Shown here in pieces: positions 44,410 to 53,196 of a stretch of DNA of 64,000 bases. Numbering within the stretch: the first letter of the stretch is position 1; each line of letters begins with the position of its first letter. The notes beneath the pieces were generated by a model. It did not search any database. It was not told the DNA's origin and saw nothing but the letters and a program-made list of their open reading frames with translations. The position numbers and the translations under genes are program-made. Origin of the DNA: Brevibacillus daliensis (GTDB lineage Bacteria; Bacillota; Bacilli; Brevibacillales; Brevibacillaceae); NCBI RefSeq assembly GCF_021245735.1, contig NZ_JAJISB010000022.1, positions 62,001 to 126,000 on the forward strand. Direction: 5' to 3'.

Positions 44410-45894
44410 CTACAAGGAATGATCAGCAACTACTCTCGACTCAGCGAGAATCGCTTTCGCATTCGATACGACACTGCTTACGACTCCCTCAACATCTTCT
44501 TTGCCGGTTCTAAATCCTAAAATACAGATGCGCAGCGCTAATTCTCCGCGCAGACGGGTAGTTGCAATGAGATAAGAACCTTCAGCAACAACACGGTTAC
44601 AAATTTCTTGATTTAACGTTTCTAATTCGCTGGAATGGTCCATTCCTTTTGGATGAATACGGAAGCAAAGAATTCCGAATTGGGCAGGAGATAATATTTC
44701 AAAGTCCGGATTTTCCTTCATCAATTCTTCTGCAAACAGAGTAAGATCCATCGCTCGGTCAATGGCCTCGGTAATCGCCTGCATCCCAAAGTAGTTCACG
44801 GACATCCATATTTTTAACGCGCGAGATGCTCTTGTCAGCTGCTCGCCGTATTCAGAAAAATTCACTTTGGACTGTGATGCAGCGGCATCCTTAAGATATT
44901 CCGGGTTGACTTGAAAGGCGTCCCTTAGAAGACTTGGATCTCGTGCCAATAAACAGCCGCATTCAAACGGAACAAACAGCCATTTATGGGGATCGATCGT
45001 GATACTGTCTGCCCTCTCTATCCCGCTCAGTGCTTGTTTTCCACGTTCTGTAAGAATAGAAAATCCCGCATAGGCTGCGTCTATATGAAGCCAAATTTTC
45101 TCATTCTCACAGAAATCGGCAATTTCGTGCAAAGGATCAACCGTCCCGGTATTGGTTGTCCCAGCACTAGCAACTACCATGAGTGGCAGTAATCCTGATT
45201 CCCGATCTTGATGAATAGTAGTGATGAGTTCCTCTACCTTCATTTTGAACTGATCATCCACCGAAATTTTTCTTACCTGCGAGCGAGGTATCCCAGCCAT
45301 CCACGCTGCTTTCATGACAGAAGAGTGCGCTTGATCCGAGGCATAAATGACAAGGCGAGTAATGTCTGCATAATCTGTTCCGAGGACATGATGTCTGGCT
45401 GCAACAACAGCGGTGTGAGTTGCTGCAGATCCCCCAGGCGTCATAAGTCCTCCGGTACCTTGGGGCATCCCAAACCATTGTCGAAACCAATCAATCACAA
45501 CAAGCTCCATCTGATTGATGCCGGCCGCCATATCCCAAAGTCCCGTAAAGAAGTTAAAACCGGATACGAACCAATCCCCCAGCACGGCAGGAAAAGTCGG
45601 ACAGCTCGGAACATAAGCAATATAACCAGGATGAGGCTCTCGTGCCGTATTTGGTAAAACATCATGGTTCAATGTTTGCATAATAGCGTCAAATGAGGAG
45701 CCTTCCATTGGCGGTTCCTTTGGCATCAATTTTTCCGCTTCATCACGTGGCATCGTGACGTATACAGGCTGTGATCGTAGGCTTGACAGATGCTTGGCAA
45801 CGATATCGGTAACTTGATAACCCATTTCCTTCATGGTGTCATAATCCAAATCTAGTGGAGATCGATCCGTAATTCTGTTTTTGATCTTGTCCAT
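44410..45894 (-). CDS. PLP-dependent aromatic amino acid decarboxylase
   Basis: A 494-residue group II decarboxylase with GGLMTPGGSAATHTAVVAAR, the cofactor-contacting HIDAAYAGF and the Schiff-base lysine in SITIDPHKWLF. Length and motifs match DOPA/tyrosine/tryptophan/phenylalanine decarboxylases, which release dopamine, tyramine, tryptamine or phenylethylamine; which one is not readable by eye. It is preceded by a promoter and operator nearly identical to that of hpaE and followed by the TrpXYZ-type importer. Confidence 0.88.
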   Translation of the reverse strand: MDKIKNRITDRSPLDLDYDTMKEMGYQVTDIVAKHLSSLRSQPVYVTMPRDEAEKLMPKEPPMEGSSFDAIMQTLNHDVLPNTAREPHPGYIAYVPSCPTFPAVLGDWFVSGFNFFTGLWDMAAGINQMELVVIDWFRQWFGMPQGTGGLMTPGGSAATHTAVVAARHHVLGTDYADITRLVIYASDQAHSSVMKAAWMAGIPRSQVRKISVDDQFKMKVEELITTIHQDRESGLLPLMVVASAGTTNTGTVDPLHEIADFCENEKIWLHIDAAYAGFSILTERGKQALSGIERADSITIDPHKWLFVPFECGCLLARDPSLLRDAFQVNPEYLKDAAASQSKVNFSEYGEQLTRASRALKIWMSVNYFGMQAITEAIDRAMDLTLFAEELMKENPDFEILSPAQFGILCFRIHPKGMDHSSELETLNQEICNRVVAEGSYLIATTRLRGELALRICILGFRTGKEDVEGVVSSVVSNAKAILAESRVVADHSL

Positions 45895-46032
45895 ATGACG
45901 TCACCTCTTATTCAATCAATTAGTAGATTCGTTACTCTCGAAATCCTTCTTCCGTTCATTTCTTCATTATAATCCTGTCACCATGCCCCTCCCTGAATTA
46001 ATATTTTTTAATTTAGAGAATAGTGTGAATTG

Positions 46033-46087
46033 TTTGATATTAAATGTTTGATACGATAAGATTAGTGCATACTTTGCACACTGTCAA
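46033..46087 (-). promoter_or_regulatory. Promoter and operator of the aromatic decarboxylase (copy 2)
   Basis: TTGACA (46087-46082), 17-bp spacer, TAATCT (46064-46059), then ATATTAAATGTTTGATAC (46037-46054). Over 37 bp (46033-46069) it differs from 39066-39102 at only three positions. Confidence 0.75.
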
Positions 46088-46140
46088 GTAGTTTCAACCA
46101 TCGCTCCCGAAGGAAAAAGAACTCTGCTCCCTTGCTAGGC

Positions 46141-46216
46141 GCAATCGAGTAGAAGGGGGTGACTAGCCCCCGTCCTCTCACACCACCGTACGTACCGATC
46201 GGTATACGGCGGTTCA
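46141..46216 (-). mobile_element. Group II intron 3' remnant (domains V-VI)
   Basis: The minus strand reads GAACCGCCGTATACC, then GGTACGTACGGTGGTGTG and AGAGGACGGGGGCTAGTC, ending CTACTCGATT, typical of the 3' end of bacterial group II introns. No reverse transcriptase is present in the window. Confidence 0.75.
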
Positions 46217-46285
46217 CCACTGAATAGCTTGTTGGATTAAGCGGTAGATAAGTACTCAGCTATATAATCAAAAGGTAAAAGAATT

Positions 46286-46316
46286 ACCCCATCAGTATTT
46301 GATGGGGCTTTCATCT
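46286..46316 (+). terminator. Terminator-like hairpin
   Basis: CCCCATCA-GTATT-TGATGGGG followed by CTTTCATCTTC. No gene on the plus strand ends just before it; it may be left from an element displaced by the intron. Confidence 0.5.
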
Positions 46317-46401
46317 TCTTCTATCTCCTTGTTCCTACAGACTGTACATGTTTGGCGGATACGTGGAAGATAATAACTAACAAAGAAGGGGTGAAACACA
46401 A

Positions 46402-47427
46402 TTGACAACAAAGAAAAAGTTTTATCAAAAAAAAAGATGGATGATTCCGATTTCTATCATTGTCATTCCTATTTTACTTATACCCATTATTAATCAGTTT
46501 ACGCCTACATTTAGGGCTTTTGTAATCAAACAATTATTCGAAGCAAAACCGTTTGCATCACCTAAAAACATTGAAACGATTAAAAAGCAAGTTGTTGTAA
46601 AAAAAGATGTTGTTTATGACGAGGATGGACTTGAAAATAGTATTTTAGATATTTACTATCCGAAAAACGCTAATAAAATCCTTCCTGTTATTATGTGGAT
46701 ACATGGAGGAGGGTTCGTGTCAGGTAGCAAGGAACAAACGCAGGAATATGGAATGGCACTAGCTAATGAAGGATATGTAGTGGCAAATATAAACTATGCC
46801 ATTGCACCTGGACAAAAATACCCCGGTCCAGTCATCCAAGCTAATCAGGCTCTGAAATACCTTCAGAGTAATATCGCAATATATGGTGGCGATATGAATA
46901 GATTATTTATAGGTGGCGATTCCGCTGGGGCTCAAATTGCCAGTCAAACTGCAGCAGTCATCTCTAATGAAAAACTAGCAAAAGCTATGAATATACAGCC
47001 TCATATTGATAACAAACAAATAAAAGGCCTACTCTTGTTTTGCGGGCCTTATAACATGTATCGATTTGAAGAGCATCAAGCATCTACATTAGGAAAGTTT
47101 TTTGTTGATACAATGTTTTGGTCATACACAGGAGAAAAAGATATCAAATCATTCCCTAAAATAGATGAAATATCAACAGTTAAACAGATAACACCTAATT
47201 ATCCACCTGTCTTTTTGACAGTTGGAGATGCTGACCCTTTGGCCCCGCACTCAACAGATCTTATAGAGGCTCTCGAAAGAAATAACGTGGAAGTGGAGAG
47301 TGTTTTATTTGATGGAACCAAATCTGAATTAGGACATGAGTATCAATTTGATTTTTCCTCATCACATGCAGAAAAGACGTTAGGGAGAACAATTGAGTTT
47401 TTACATAAGCATAGCAATGGTTTATGA
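46402..47427 (+). CDS. Membrane-anchored alpha/beta hydrolase (HSL-type esterase)
   Basis: A 341-residue protein with an N-terminal membrane anchor (about 14-35) and the esterase signatures WIHGGGFVSGS (oxyanion hole), GGDSAGAQIA (nucleophile Ser), a DADPLAPHS acid region and a GHEYQFDF His near the C-terminus. The start is TTG 46402, with AAGGGGTG 8 nt upstream. The substrate is unknown; it is not obviously linked to either neighbour. Confidence 0.85.
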   Translation: MTTKKKFYQKKRWMIPISIIVIPILLIPIINQFTPTFRAFVIKQLFEAKPFASPKNIETIKKQVVVKKDVVYDEDGLENSILDIYYPKNANKILPVIMWIHGGGFVSGSKEQTQEYGMALANEGYVVANINYAIAPGQKYPGPVIQANQALKYLQSNIAIYGGDMNRLFIGGDSAGAQIASQTAAVISNEKLAKAMNIQPHIDNKQIKGLLLFCGPYNMYRFEEHQASTLGKFFVDTMFWSYTGEKDIKSFPKIDEISTVKQITPNYPPVFLTVGDADPLAPHSTDLIEALERNNVEVESVLFDGTKSELGHEYQFDFSSSHAEKTLGRTIEFLHKHSNGL

Positions 47428-47562
47428 GATTAATATAACTTAAAATCTACCAGCTTCTTTTCTGCTAAGGGGACGCCTTAGCGAATCAAACAAAACATAC
47501 AAGTTTTAAAAAGCCTATATACTATTTCAAATTTATTAAGTCAGCAGAATAACTTATAACAG

Positions 47563-47600
47563 GAAGGCCCTCTAACGGATTATTATCGTCAGAGGGCTCC
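47563..47600. repeat. Inverted repeat in the 47.4-47.9 kb gap
   Basis: GGCCCTCT and AGAGGGCT around a 19-nt loop, possibly a terminator of the esterase gene without a T-run. The rest of the gap (47428-47892) is AT-rich and contains no gene I can support. Confidence 0.4.
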
Positions 47601-47892
47601 ATCTATTATCGATTAACTGGCTCTGGACCAAATCGTTTTACATGGGGAAATATTCAAAATAAATTAGCAATCTATTATAATCAAGCAACATTATTTTATT
47701 TGAAATCAGTTTGAAATAATATATAAACTATTCAAATATTTTTCTCATAAATAATGTTTACTCTAAAAAAATTTACAAATTATTATATTTATATTAAATT
47801 AAATATAAGATATTTTTACTATATAGAGGGAGTTATAATAGTAAATTAGGATCAATTATTATTTTCTTTCATATTTTAAGGAGGAGAGAAGT

Positions 47893-48504
47893 TTGTCATC
47901 AGAAAAAAAATATACTCTACTAAACTTAGATTTTACAGAATCTTTAATTAAAGATTGGCACAAGCTCCAAGATGAATTAAATTATTACTTTAAAAAACCA
48001 ATAAACCTTAGATTTAATGATCATATTAAAATTTTTATTGCACTTCCGTTAGTCACTGCTATCATTACTTTAATAATATTTGGACGTAAGGATGGAAAAT
48101 TTATCTTTGATGTGCTACCCGATTTATTTTCATTCTTTTTCCTTGTGATCTACCCACTATCTATTTTCATTATTAATAGAAATGCAATAGTAGCAAAGAA
48201 AAGAAAATATGCAAAAAGGATACAAGAAATACCTATCCTACAAAAGAAATTATTTCAAGAGCTTAAATCTAAAAGCGACATTCCAGAGGACTATTGGTAC
48301 TTATATGCTCTCGAAAAAATGAAGAAATACATTAACAATAATCGTGCTGACTCTCTTAAAGAATGTATAAATCTCTTTGAACATGAAGAGCAGCACTATG
48401 CAAGAATGAGAGAATTACGAAACATAAAGTTACAACAAGAGGCTATTTCATCAAAAGTTGATGATATTGCTACACTAGGTTGGTATAACTTGTTCAGAAG
48501 ATAA
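47893..48504 (+). CDS. Two-helix membrane protein of unknown function
   Basis: A 203-residue protein starting with TTG (AAGGAGG 9 nt upstream). Two membrane helices lie at about 49-66 and 80-98, joined by a short loop, followed by a charged cytosolic domain predicted to be helical (Lys/Glu-rich, about 100-190). I do not recognise the family. Its base composition is more AT-rich than the metabolic clusters, suggesting acquisition with the mobile region. Confidence 0.7.
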   Translation: MSSEKKYTLLNLDFTESLIKDWHKLQDELNYYFKKPINLRFNDHIKIFIALPLVTAIITLIIFGRKDGKFIFDVLPDLFSFFFLVIYPLSIFIINRNAIVAKKRKYAKRIQEIPILQKKLFQELKSKSDIPEDYWYLYALEKMKKYINNNRADSLKECINLFEHEEQHYARMRELRNIKLQQEAISSKVDDIATLGWYNLFRR

Positions 48505-48639
48505 TTAAAAATAAATCTACCCTAGAAAGCATATCTCCTAGCTACACAAATTCGAATGTCATTTTGCCTAGTCACAATGTCTGAGAGCCAAATTTCATAA
48601 TCTAAGTAATTTCTCTTGCATTTAAGAGTTTTTTCTTAG

Positions 48640-48675
48640 ACAGACGAGCCTATCCCACAAGGAATAGGTTCGTCG
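48640..48675. repeat. Inverted repeat in the 48.5-49.1 kb gap
   Basis: GACGAGCCTAT and ATAGGTTCGTC flank a short spacer. Nothing else between 48505 and 49098 can be supported as a gene. Confidence 0.5.
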
Positions 48676-49098
48676 CTACACAATTTGCAATTTTTTTCTG
48701 TGCTCTAGTCACCATTGCTTGTACATTTCTTTTTGAAACACACAATAATTTAGCCTTTTCCTCAAATAAAAATCCTTCGCATGTGTCTCTTCATTCACTT
48801 TAACGCTGCCGCTTGCTGGCTCCCCAATACTGGAACACCATTAAGTACATTATTAAGAAATTGCTCAACAAGAGGCTTAGACCGATAGTCTTTGCTGATC
48901 ACGGTTTAGCAGTAGTTCACCCTCTCAAAAATAACATGAAGTTATTCAGTCCTCGCCGAATTCGTCCCTCAACAACTTTAATGCAACTGTTCTTGAGGAA
49001 TCATCAGAAAACTATGCTGAATTATTTGTCGAATTTGAACCCAGTTCACCACATCTATGCGACCTATTCCTGAATGATTTAATACGATTACATAAAAA

Positions 49099-49362
49099 GT
49101 GGAGGGAGACCACCCCTCCACTTTTTATGATTTAAGACACACATGCAATAATGCTATATATCAGCTTGGTGAGCACCCTAAAATCGTATCGGAACGGTTA
49201 GGTCATAGTAGAGTTGGAGTCACAATGGACGTTTTTAGTCATGTCATGCCGGACATGCAAAAAGATGTAGCTGACAACTTCGAAAGAATGGCTGCTATTG
49301 TTGCTATCCTTCCCTATATGTCTGGAAGCTTTGCTGTAACGAATGCTGCTGTAGCTTTATAA
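49099..49362 (+). pseudogene. Tyrosine recombinase C-terminal fragment
   Basis: About 75 codons matching the C-terminal end of phage integrases: FYDLRHTCNNAIYQLGEHPK, VSERLGHSRVGVTMD, SHVMPDMQKDVADNF. The N-terminal part is absent, and the catalytic Tyr position reads Phe (DVFSHV where DTYSHV is usual). It is a dead remnant, similar to a second one at 55028. Confidence 0.85.
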
Positions 49363-49525
49363 AAAAGTTTGATCAAAACAATACTAATAACCTTAATAAA
49401 TATACAAACAGAAAGAACGTGTTTTGAAAAAGATTAAGCAACACATGCTCCTTCTCTGTTAAATGAATGATTCTTTTCTAGAAAAGTTCGCTCATTTCTG
49501 ATTAACCTGCCCTTTTTGTTGCATA

Positions 49526-49558
49526 AGAACAAGACTGCCTAATGACAGCCTTGTTCTG
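49526..49558. terminator. Terminator-like hairpin
   Basis: AGAACAAGACTG and CAGCCTTGTTCT with an 8-nt loop, downstream of the GNAT gene at 49596. Confidence 0.55.
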
Positions 49559-49595
49559 CTATTGTCCACAATAGTTCAATAAAAAATCTTTTAAT

Positions 49596-49985
49596 CTATA
49601 TTTGCCATACTCCTCCTGAGGAAGAAGAAAAGCCACAAGTTCTATAAAAATTAGTATTGTGCTCCTCATATGAAACGGTTACAATCCCTAAGCCAAACCG
49701 TTCAGATTCTCGTAATAATTCTTTTACCAATTCAACTCCGATTCCCTTCTTTTGATAATCGGGATGAACGATAATATCTTCCATGTATCCATGTTCTAAG
49801 CCCATTCCACAAACATATCCAAATGCTATTAGTTTATTATCAGCGTCTCTAACCCCTGCCCAGAAATTGCAACGCTCAAATAAAGTAGGATATTCTTTAT
49901 CACGTCTTCCCCATCCAACAAGTTCTCTTAAATCTGGTACTTCGTGATTACATATTGGCATATTAATAATAACTTCATATTTCAT
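49596..49985 (-). CDS. GNAT-family N-acetyltransferase
   Basis: A 129-residue GNAT protein. The acetyl-CoA binding motif is in VHPDYQKKGIGVELVKELL, preceded by the strand HGYMEDIIV and followed by NTNFYRTCGF. The substrate is unknown. Confidence 0.88.
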   Translation of the reverse strand: MKYEVIINMPICNHEVPDLRELVGWGRRDKEYPTLFERCNFWAGVRDADNKLIAFGYVCGMGLEHGYMEDIIVHPDYQKKGIGVELVKELLRESERFGLGIVTVSYEEHNTNFYRTCGFSSSSGGVWQI

Positions 49986-50161
49986 CTAATCCCTCATTTC
50001 TTCAAGATCAATAGAGTTCAATAAAAATAAACCATATTCCTTCTTCGACTAACCTACTGTACCTTGGATACTTTTTTATTTTCATATATTCCCAAAGAAT
50101 TACAAATATGTTATATTATTGTCATAACATTCTATAAATTCTTATTTTTGGAGGTGAGATT

Positions 50162-50290
50162 ATGAAAAAGTTTTTGGCTATAGCATTTGCAGTTATGATG
50201 GTTATGTCTATTTCTGGTGCTGCATCTGCTGCTAATGAACCAAGTGGTTGTTGCAAAGGACCATGGGGACCTTGCTGTATACCAAATTAG
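50162..50290 (+). CDS. Secreted CC-CC micro-peptide (family member 1)
   Basis: A 42-residue precursor: signal peptide (MKKFLAIAFAVMMVMSISGA, cleavage predicted after ASA at residue 23) and a 19-residue mature part containing SGCCKGPWGPCCIPN. GGAGGTGAGATT precedes the ATG, and a GCCTCC-TAGC-GGGGGC terminator follows at about 50306. Four paralogues and one remnant share the leader but differ in the core. The two adjacent cysteine pairs imply disulfide bonding after export. Function unknown. Confidence 0.8.
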   Translation: MKKFLAIAFAVMMVMSISGAASAANEPSGCCKGPWGPCCIPN

Positions 50291-50305
50291 TTATTGAGAG
50301 AATTG

Positions 50306-50330
50306 CCTCCTAGCGGGGGCTTTTCTTATT
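50306..50330 (+). terminator. Terminator of secreted peptide gene 1
   Basis: GCCTCCTAGCGGGGGC followed by TTTTCTTATTT. The same terminator type recurs after the copies near 54310 and 62356. Confidence 0.75.
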
Positions 50331-50580
50331 TCTCCATATAAGCAGTAATATCCACGGCTTTGGCTTTTAGAAATGTTAGTGTTACACTAGTCGGTGCAGA
50401 TTCGTATCCTCTTTCAGCTACTATCATTCCTCTCGATGATCCTCTGTCCCAAAGGTCCAATATACTCTCTGCCCAATAGTTGTAACCGCCTATTGTTGGT
50501 CTCATACAAAGATAATTATCTCGTTTCTTGGATTCTTCCATCATCTGAAGCATGCCATCACCTGTTGTTGAAAATATCAA
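50326..50580 (-). CDS. Small protein of unknown function
   Basis: An 84-residue frame from TTG 50580 with no clear ribosome site (MLQMMEESKKRDNYLCMRPT, YNYWAESILDLWDRGSSRGM). No family is recognised. A decayed copy of its C-terminal codons (LKAKGVDIT) lies at 62378-62435, in the same place relative to another secreted peptide gene, which supports it being a real element that was duplicated. Confidence 0.45.
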   Translation of the reverse strand: MIFSTTGDGMLQMMEESKKRDNYLCMRPTIGGYNYWAESILDLWDRGSSRGMIVAERGYESAPTSVTLTFLKAKAVDITAYMEK

Positions 50581-50739
50581 TTTATCAAGCCAGTCCTCCC
50601 ACTCTTTCGTTAATGTAGACTGACTCGTCTTTTACTTTCCACCCTAAACACTTCGCAACTTTAGCATCAAATTTACATCCTTCTTGCATCCCTAAGTCCC
50701 TTCCCTTCAAATGTGATACAATCATTCTGAGGTGTTCAC

Positions 50740-50925
50740 ATGATGAAAACAAAAATGAGACTAATTCTCCTATTGATCAGCGGCTTAATTATATCTATCA
50801 ATGGCGTTTATCGTCTTTTAACAGAACCAGTATCATTCGTCCCTATCTTGTTTACTTTGTGCGGCTTAGTTGGAGTGATAGGAACACTTGTGGATATTAA
50901 ACGTAAGAAGATATTTTCTGAGTAA
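50740..50925 (+). CDS. Small two-helix membrane protein
   Basis: A 61-residue protein with two hydrophobic helices (LILLLISGLIISINGVY, FVPILFTLCGLVGVIGTLV) and a basic C-terminus. GAGGTG lies upstream of two adjacent ATGs. Unknown function. Confidence 0.6.
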   Translation: MMKTKMRLILLLISGLIISINGVYRLLTEPVSFVPILFTLCGLVGVIGTLVDIKRKKIFSE

Positions 50926-51007
50926 CTATCGTAATGTTTTGATACATACTGTTAATTAACTGCCTTCGAACATATAATGGACGTATTCGAAAGTGAGGTG
51001 TACATTC

Positions 51008-51241
51008 ATGGAATTCCGCTATCATGAACCTGAATATCCATCTATCACTCTCTTCCTTACTAGATTTTTTGTTAGAACAGAATGTATCTTCGAACAAGAA
51101 ACCTCTTTCTCTCTACCAACTTTATCCCCCGGGGATGAATTAGAGCTTAGGGATGGTACGTTATACATTATTGATAAACGTCAATTTGGATTCAATGAAG
51201 ATGCATTTGTCACCGTTTATTTCATGACTCCAAAGAAATGA
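51008..51241 (+). CDS. Small soluble protein of unknown function
   Basis: A 77-residue protein from ATG 51008, with GTGAGGTG 7 nt upstream. SPGDELELRDGTLYIIDKRQ suggests a small beta fold. No family recognised. Confidence 0.6.
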   Translation: MEFRYHEPEYPSITLFLTRFFVRTECIFEQETSFSLPTLSPGDELELRDGTLYIIDKRQFGFNEDAFVTVYFMTPKK

Positions 51242-51474
51242 ATATACAAATCGTGTTTTGTGTTTGGTCACTGTATGGTTCGTCTTCTTTTCCACCACTC
51301 GCAAGCTAATCTCCTACATGTTGATTAATGTCTATTAATGCAGCTAGTCGGAGTTGTTCTGCGTTTTTATTTATTTGCTCCAAATAAGTCTTTGCTCTCA
51401 TCCGTTTCCGTTTTTTTACATGCATATATATTCTTATGTTAGAATTTACAAAAAAAGGAAAATCGGTGTGCCAA

Positions 51475-51585
51475 ATGAAAAAGAACCCTCTTTGGGTGAA
51501 CGTCATTGTAATAATTATCTTTGTAAGTACAATAGTTGGCCTTTTTACAGATTTTCCGAACGGGAAAGCCCATGCAGGACTTTAG
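51475..51585 (+). CDS. Putative 36-residue exported or membrane peptide
   Basis: MKKNPLWVNVIVIIIFVSTI followed by VGLFTDFPNGKAHAGL. One hydrophobic helix then a short tail, a layout seen in signalling-peptide precursors. The ribosome site is weak, no Rap-like receptor gene adjoins, and the last codons overlap an IS605-like end, so it may be accidental. Confidence 0.3.
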   Translation: MKKNPLWVNVIVIIIFVSTIVGLFTDFPNGKAHAGL

Positions 51586-51625
51586 TCCGCCTTTAGGCAT
51601 GGGATGAAAGTGAGGTCAGACAAGG
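51567..51625 (+). mobile_element. IS200/IS605-type right-end remnant
   Basis: AAAGCCCATGC ... GCATGGGATGAAAGTGAGGTCA forms the hairpin and end motif seen at the right ends of tnpB-carrying elements. No transposase remains nearby. Confidence 0.45.
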
Positions 51626-51664
51626 GGTAGCTTTTGCTGCCTTAGTTGTTCCGCCTAAATATAA

Positions 51665-51697
51665 ATAGAACCTATTCCTTATGGGATAGGTTCTGTT
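51665..51697. terminator. Terminator-like hairpin
   Basis: AGAACCTAT and ATAGGTTCT flank TCCTTATGGG; related in sequence to the repeat at 48640. The rest of 51242-51782 shows no further gene. Confidence 0.45.
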
Positions 51698-51782
51698 AAT
51701 GTTGTCTACAGATATTTTACCTTTCAACAACTGATTTCTTACAATACTCGGAGTTTAAATATTCGTTTAAATATTCGATTAG

Positions 51783-52124
51783 CTAAAATCCTTTTATTTT
51801 AAATATTTTCTTACATAAAATTTTTACTAAAAATACAAGTACAGCAGCTGTAATTGCAGCTAACACATATGAAGATAACATGTCAAAAGCCACTTCAGCA
51901 TAATAATAAAAATATGAACAAATAAACGTTGGCAACAATAGGCTTTTACCAATTAAATAACCAATTAGAATAATAGGAAAAAAAACCATAGTAGCATATA
52001 GATACCTCTCGAGGTTACCTATATTCATAAAATAAGCAAAACCTAACGGTGGCACGAAATGAAGAAAATATAAAAGTACTATCGTCACCACAAAGCTTAT
52101 CAACAATAAAATGGTTCGCTTCAT
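51783..52124 (-). CDS. Four-helix membrane protein of unknown function
   Basis: A 113-residue protein, almost entirely four hydrophobic helices, ending in a Lys-rich tail (KILCKKIFKIKGF). AAGGAG lies 6 nt before the ATG. No family recognised. Confidence 0.68.
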   Translation of the reverse strand: MKRTILLLISFVVTIVLLYFLHFVPPLGFAYFMNIGNLERYLYATMVFFPIILIGYLIGKSLLLPTFICSYFYYYAEVAFDMLSSYVLAAITAAVLVFLVKILCKKIFKIKGF

Positions 52125-52220
52125 TTTTTCTCCTTACTAATTTGGATTAATTACTGTAAAATACCATAGGCTTGATGCTGATCTACCTAAATATAAATAC
52201 GCATCGCCACTGGTGGTAGC

Positions 52221-52505
52221 CTAATGATCGTTCACTACAATAAATTTGTTGTCATACTCCCTATCAAAATAAAAACGATCAGTAAAAGTTGTCTTATATG
52301 AAGTGTACCCTATATAAGTAAGCGTCTGTGCTCCATAAGGTGCTTGATTCATAGAAACATAATGGCGGTTATCCATTTCCTTTTTATAAGTTTTATAGCT
52401 TGGATCTAGTCCCAACTTCAAACTCGCTCCACATGTGAAAAGGACCTCGAAATATTTGATTCCGAATATGTTATGGCAACTTATAGATGTAACGCTGTAC
52501 GTCAT
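52221..52505 (-). CDS. Hypothetical protein, possibly truncated
   Basis: A 94-residue frame from ATG 52505. The part from about residue 30 (LDPSYKTYKKEMDNRHYVSM, FTDRFYFDREYDNKFIVVND) looks like the end of a larger exported protein. The first residues resemble noncoding sequence, so this may be a remnant. Confidence 0.4.
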   Translation of the reverse strand: MTYSVTSISCHNIFGIKYFEVLFTCGASLKLGLDPSYKTYKKEMDNRHYVSMNQAPYGAQTLTYIGYTSYKTTFTDRFYFDREYDNKFIVVNDH

Positions 52506-52714
52506 TCCACATCTTCCTTATCACATCGTACGTTGTGTTAACTTTCATGTAAATTCCCTTCCCTTTTACAAATCGTGTGTTTTGTTTTATTGCTTGTAGA
52601 AGCAATGCTTTAGCATGTACGTTACCGACATTAACCCATTTTTGTTTTCAGGATAATCAATTCTAAAGCTGCCCTCATACCATAACTATCATGGTAAGGA
52701 AGGGGGATCGATTT

Positions 52715-52915
52715 ATGGATCCTATTGAACACCATCAGGAGAGAATGCACCATCATTTAAGGCATGCCGATCACTTTCGCTCTTTAAGTATGATGCATCG
52801 GCATGACCGAATGAGGCATCACGAGTTTTCTGAAAGAGAACATTTCCATCGCATGAGAGCGCATCACCATAGAATGATGATGCATCACCATAGGAAGATG
52901 ATGCATTCACATTAA
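52715..52915 (+). CDS. Histidine-rich small protein
   Basis: A 66-residue protein from ATG 52715 (AAGGGGG upstream) in which His, Met and Arg dominate: blocks such as MHHHLRHADHF, MMHRHDRMRHHEF and AHHHRMMMHHHRKMMHSH. Such composition suits binding of nickel, copper or zinc. No signal peptide is seen. A strong terminator follows at once. A family is not recognised. Confidence 0.7.
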   Translation: MDPIEHHQERMHHHLRHADHFRSLSMMHRHDRMRHHEFSEREHFHRMRAHHHRMMMHHHRKMMHSH

Positions 52916-52928
52916 CATTAATTGCACC

Positions 52929-52958
52929 AAAGGCCCCCTTATTGGGGGGCTTTTTATT
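52929..52958 (+). terminator. Terminator of the His-rich gene
   Basis: GGCCCCCTT-ATT-GGGGGGC followed by TTTTTATTT. Confidence 0.85.
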
Positions 52959-52985
52959 TAATTAGATAAATTAATTACCGATTTG

Positions 52986-53196
52986 TTAAGCAACAAATTC
53001 ATATGCTGCCTTACAAATTGCTTCGGGCAATGACTTGTACTCCGAATGTGCTGTGTAAGTTCGATCAAAAACAAATTCGCTATCGATTTCCTCACACTTC
53101 GATATTTTCACAATCCAAACATCGTCGTAGTAATTTCTATTTCACGGCTACCATCACCTTATTTACCAGCGTTACGATGATCTCTTTTTCCGTCAT
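52986..53196 (-). pseudogene. Phage ABA-sandwich-like small protein, frameshifted
   Basis: Begins MTEKEIIVTLVNKVMVAVK from ATG 53196 with AGAAGGGAG upstream, then stops. Another frame continues YYDDVWIVKISKCEEIDSEF to YKSLPEAICKAAYEFVA. The ending resembles small phage proteins that finish in ICxAAL; a related fragment is at 62824. Confidence 0.6.

Noticed and set aside
48813-49073. 86-codon plus-strand frame
   Set aside because: No ribosome site, composition like noncoding DNA, and no family resemblance.
51475-51585. Phr-like quorum-sensing peptide
   Set aside because: The layout is suggestive, but there is no receptor gene, the ribosome site is weak and the tail overlaps an IS605-like end; kept only as a low-confidence feature.
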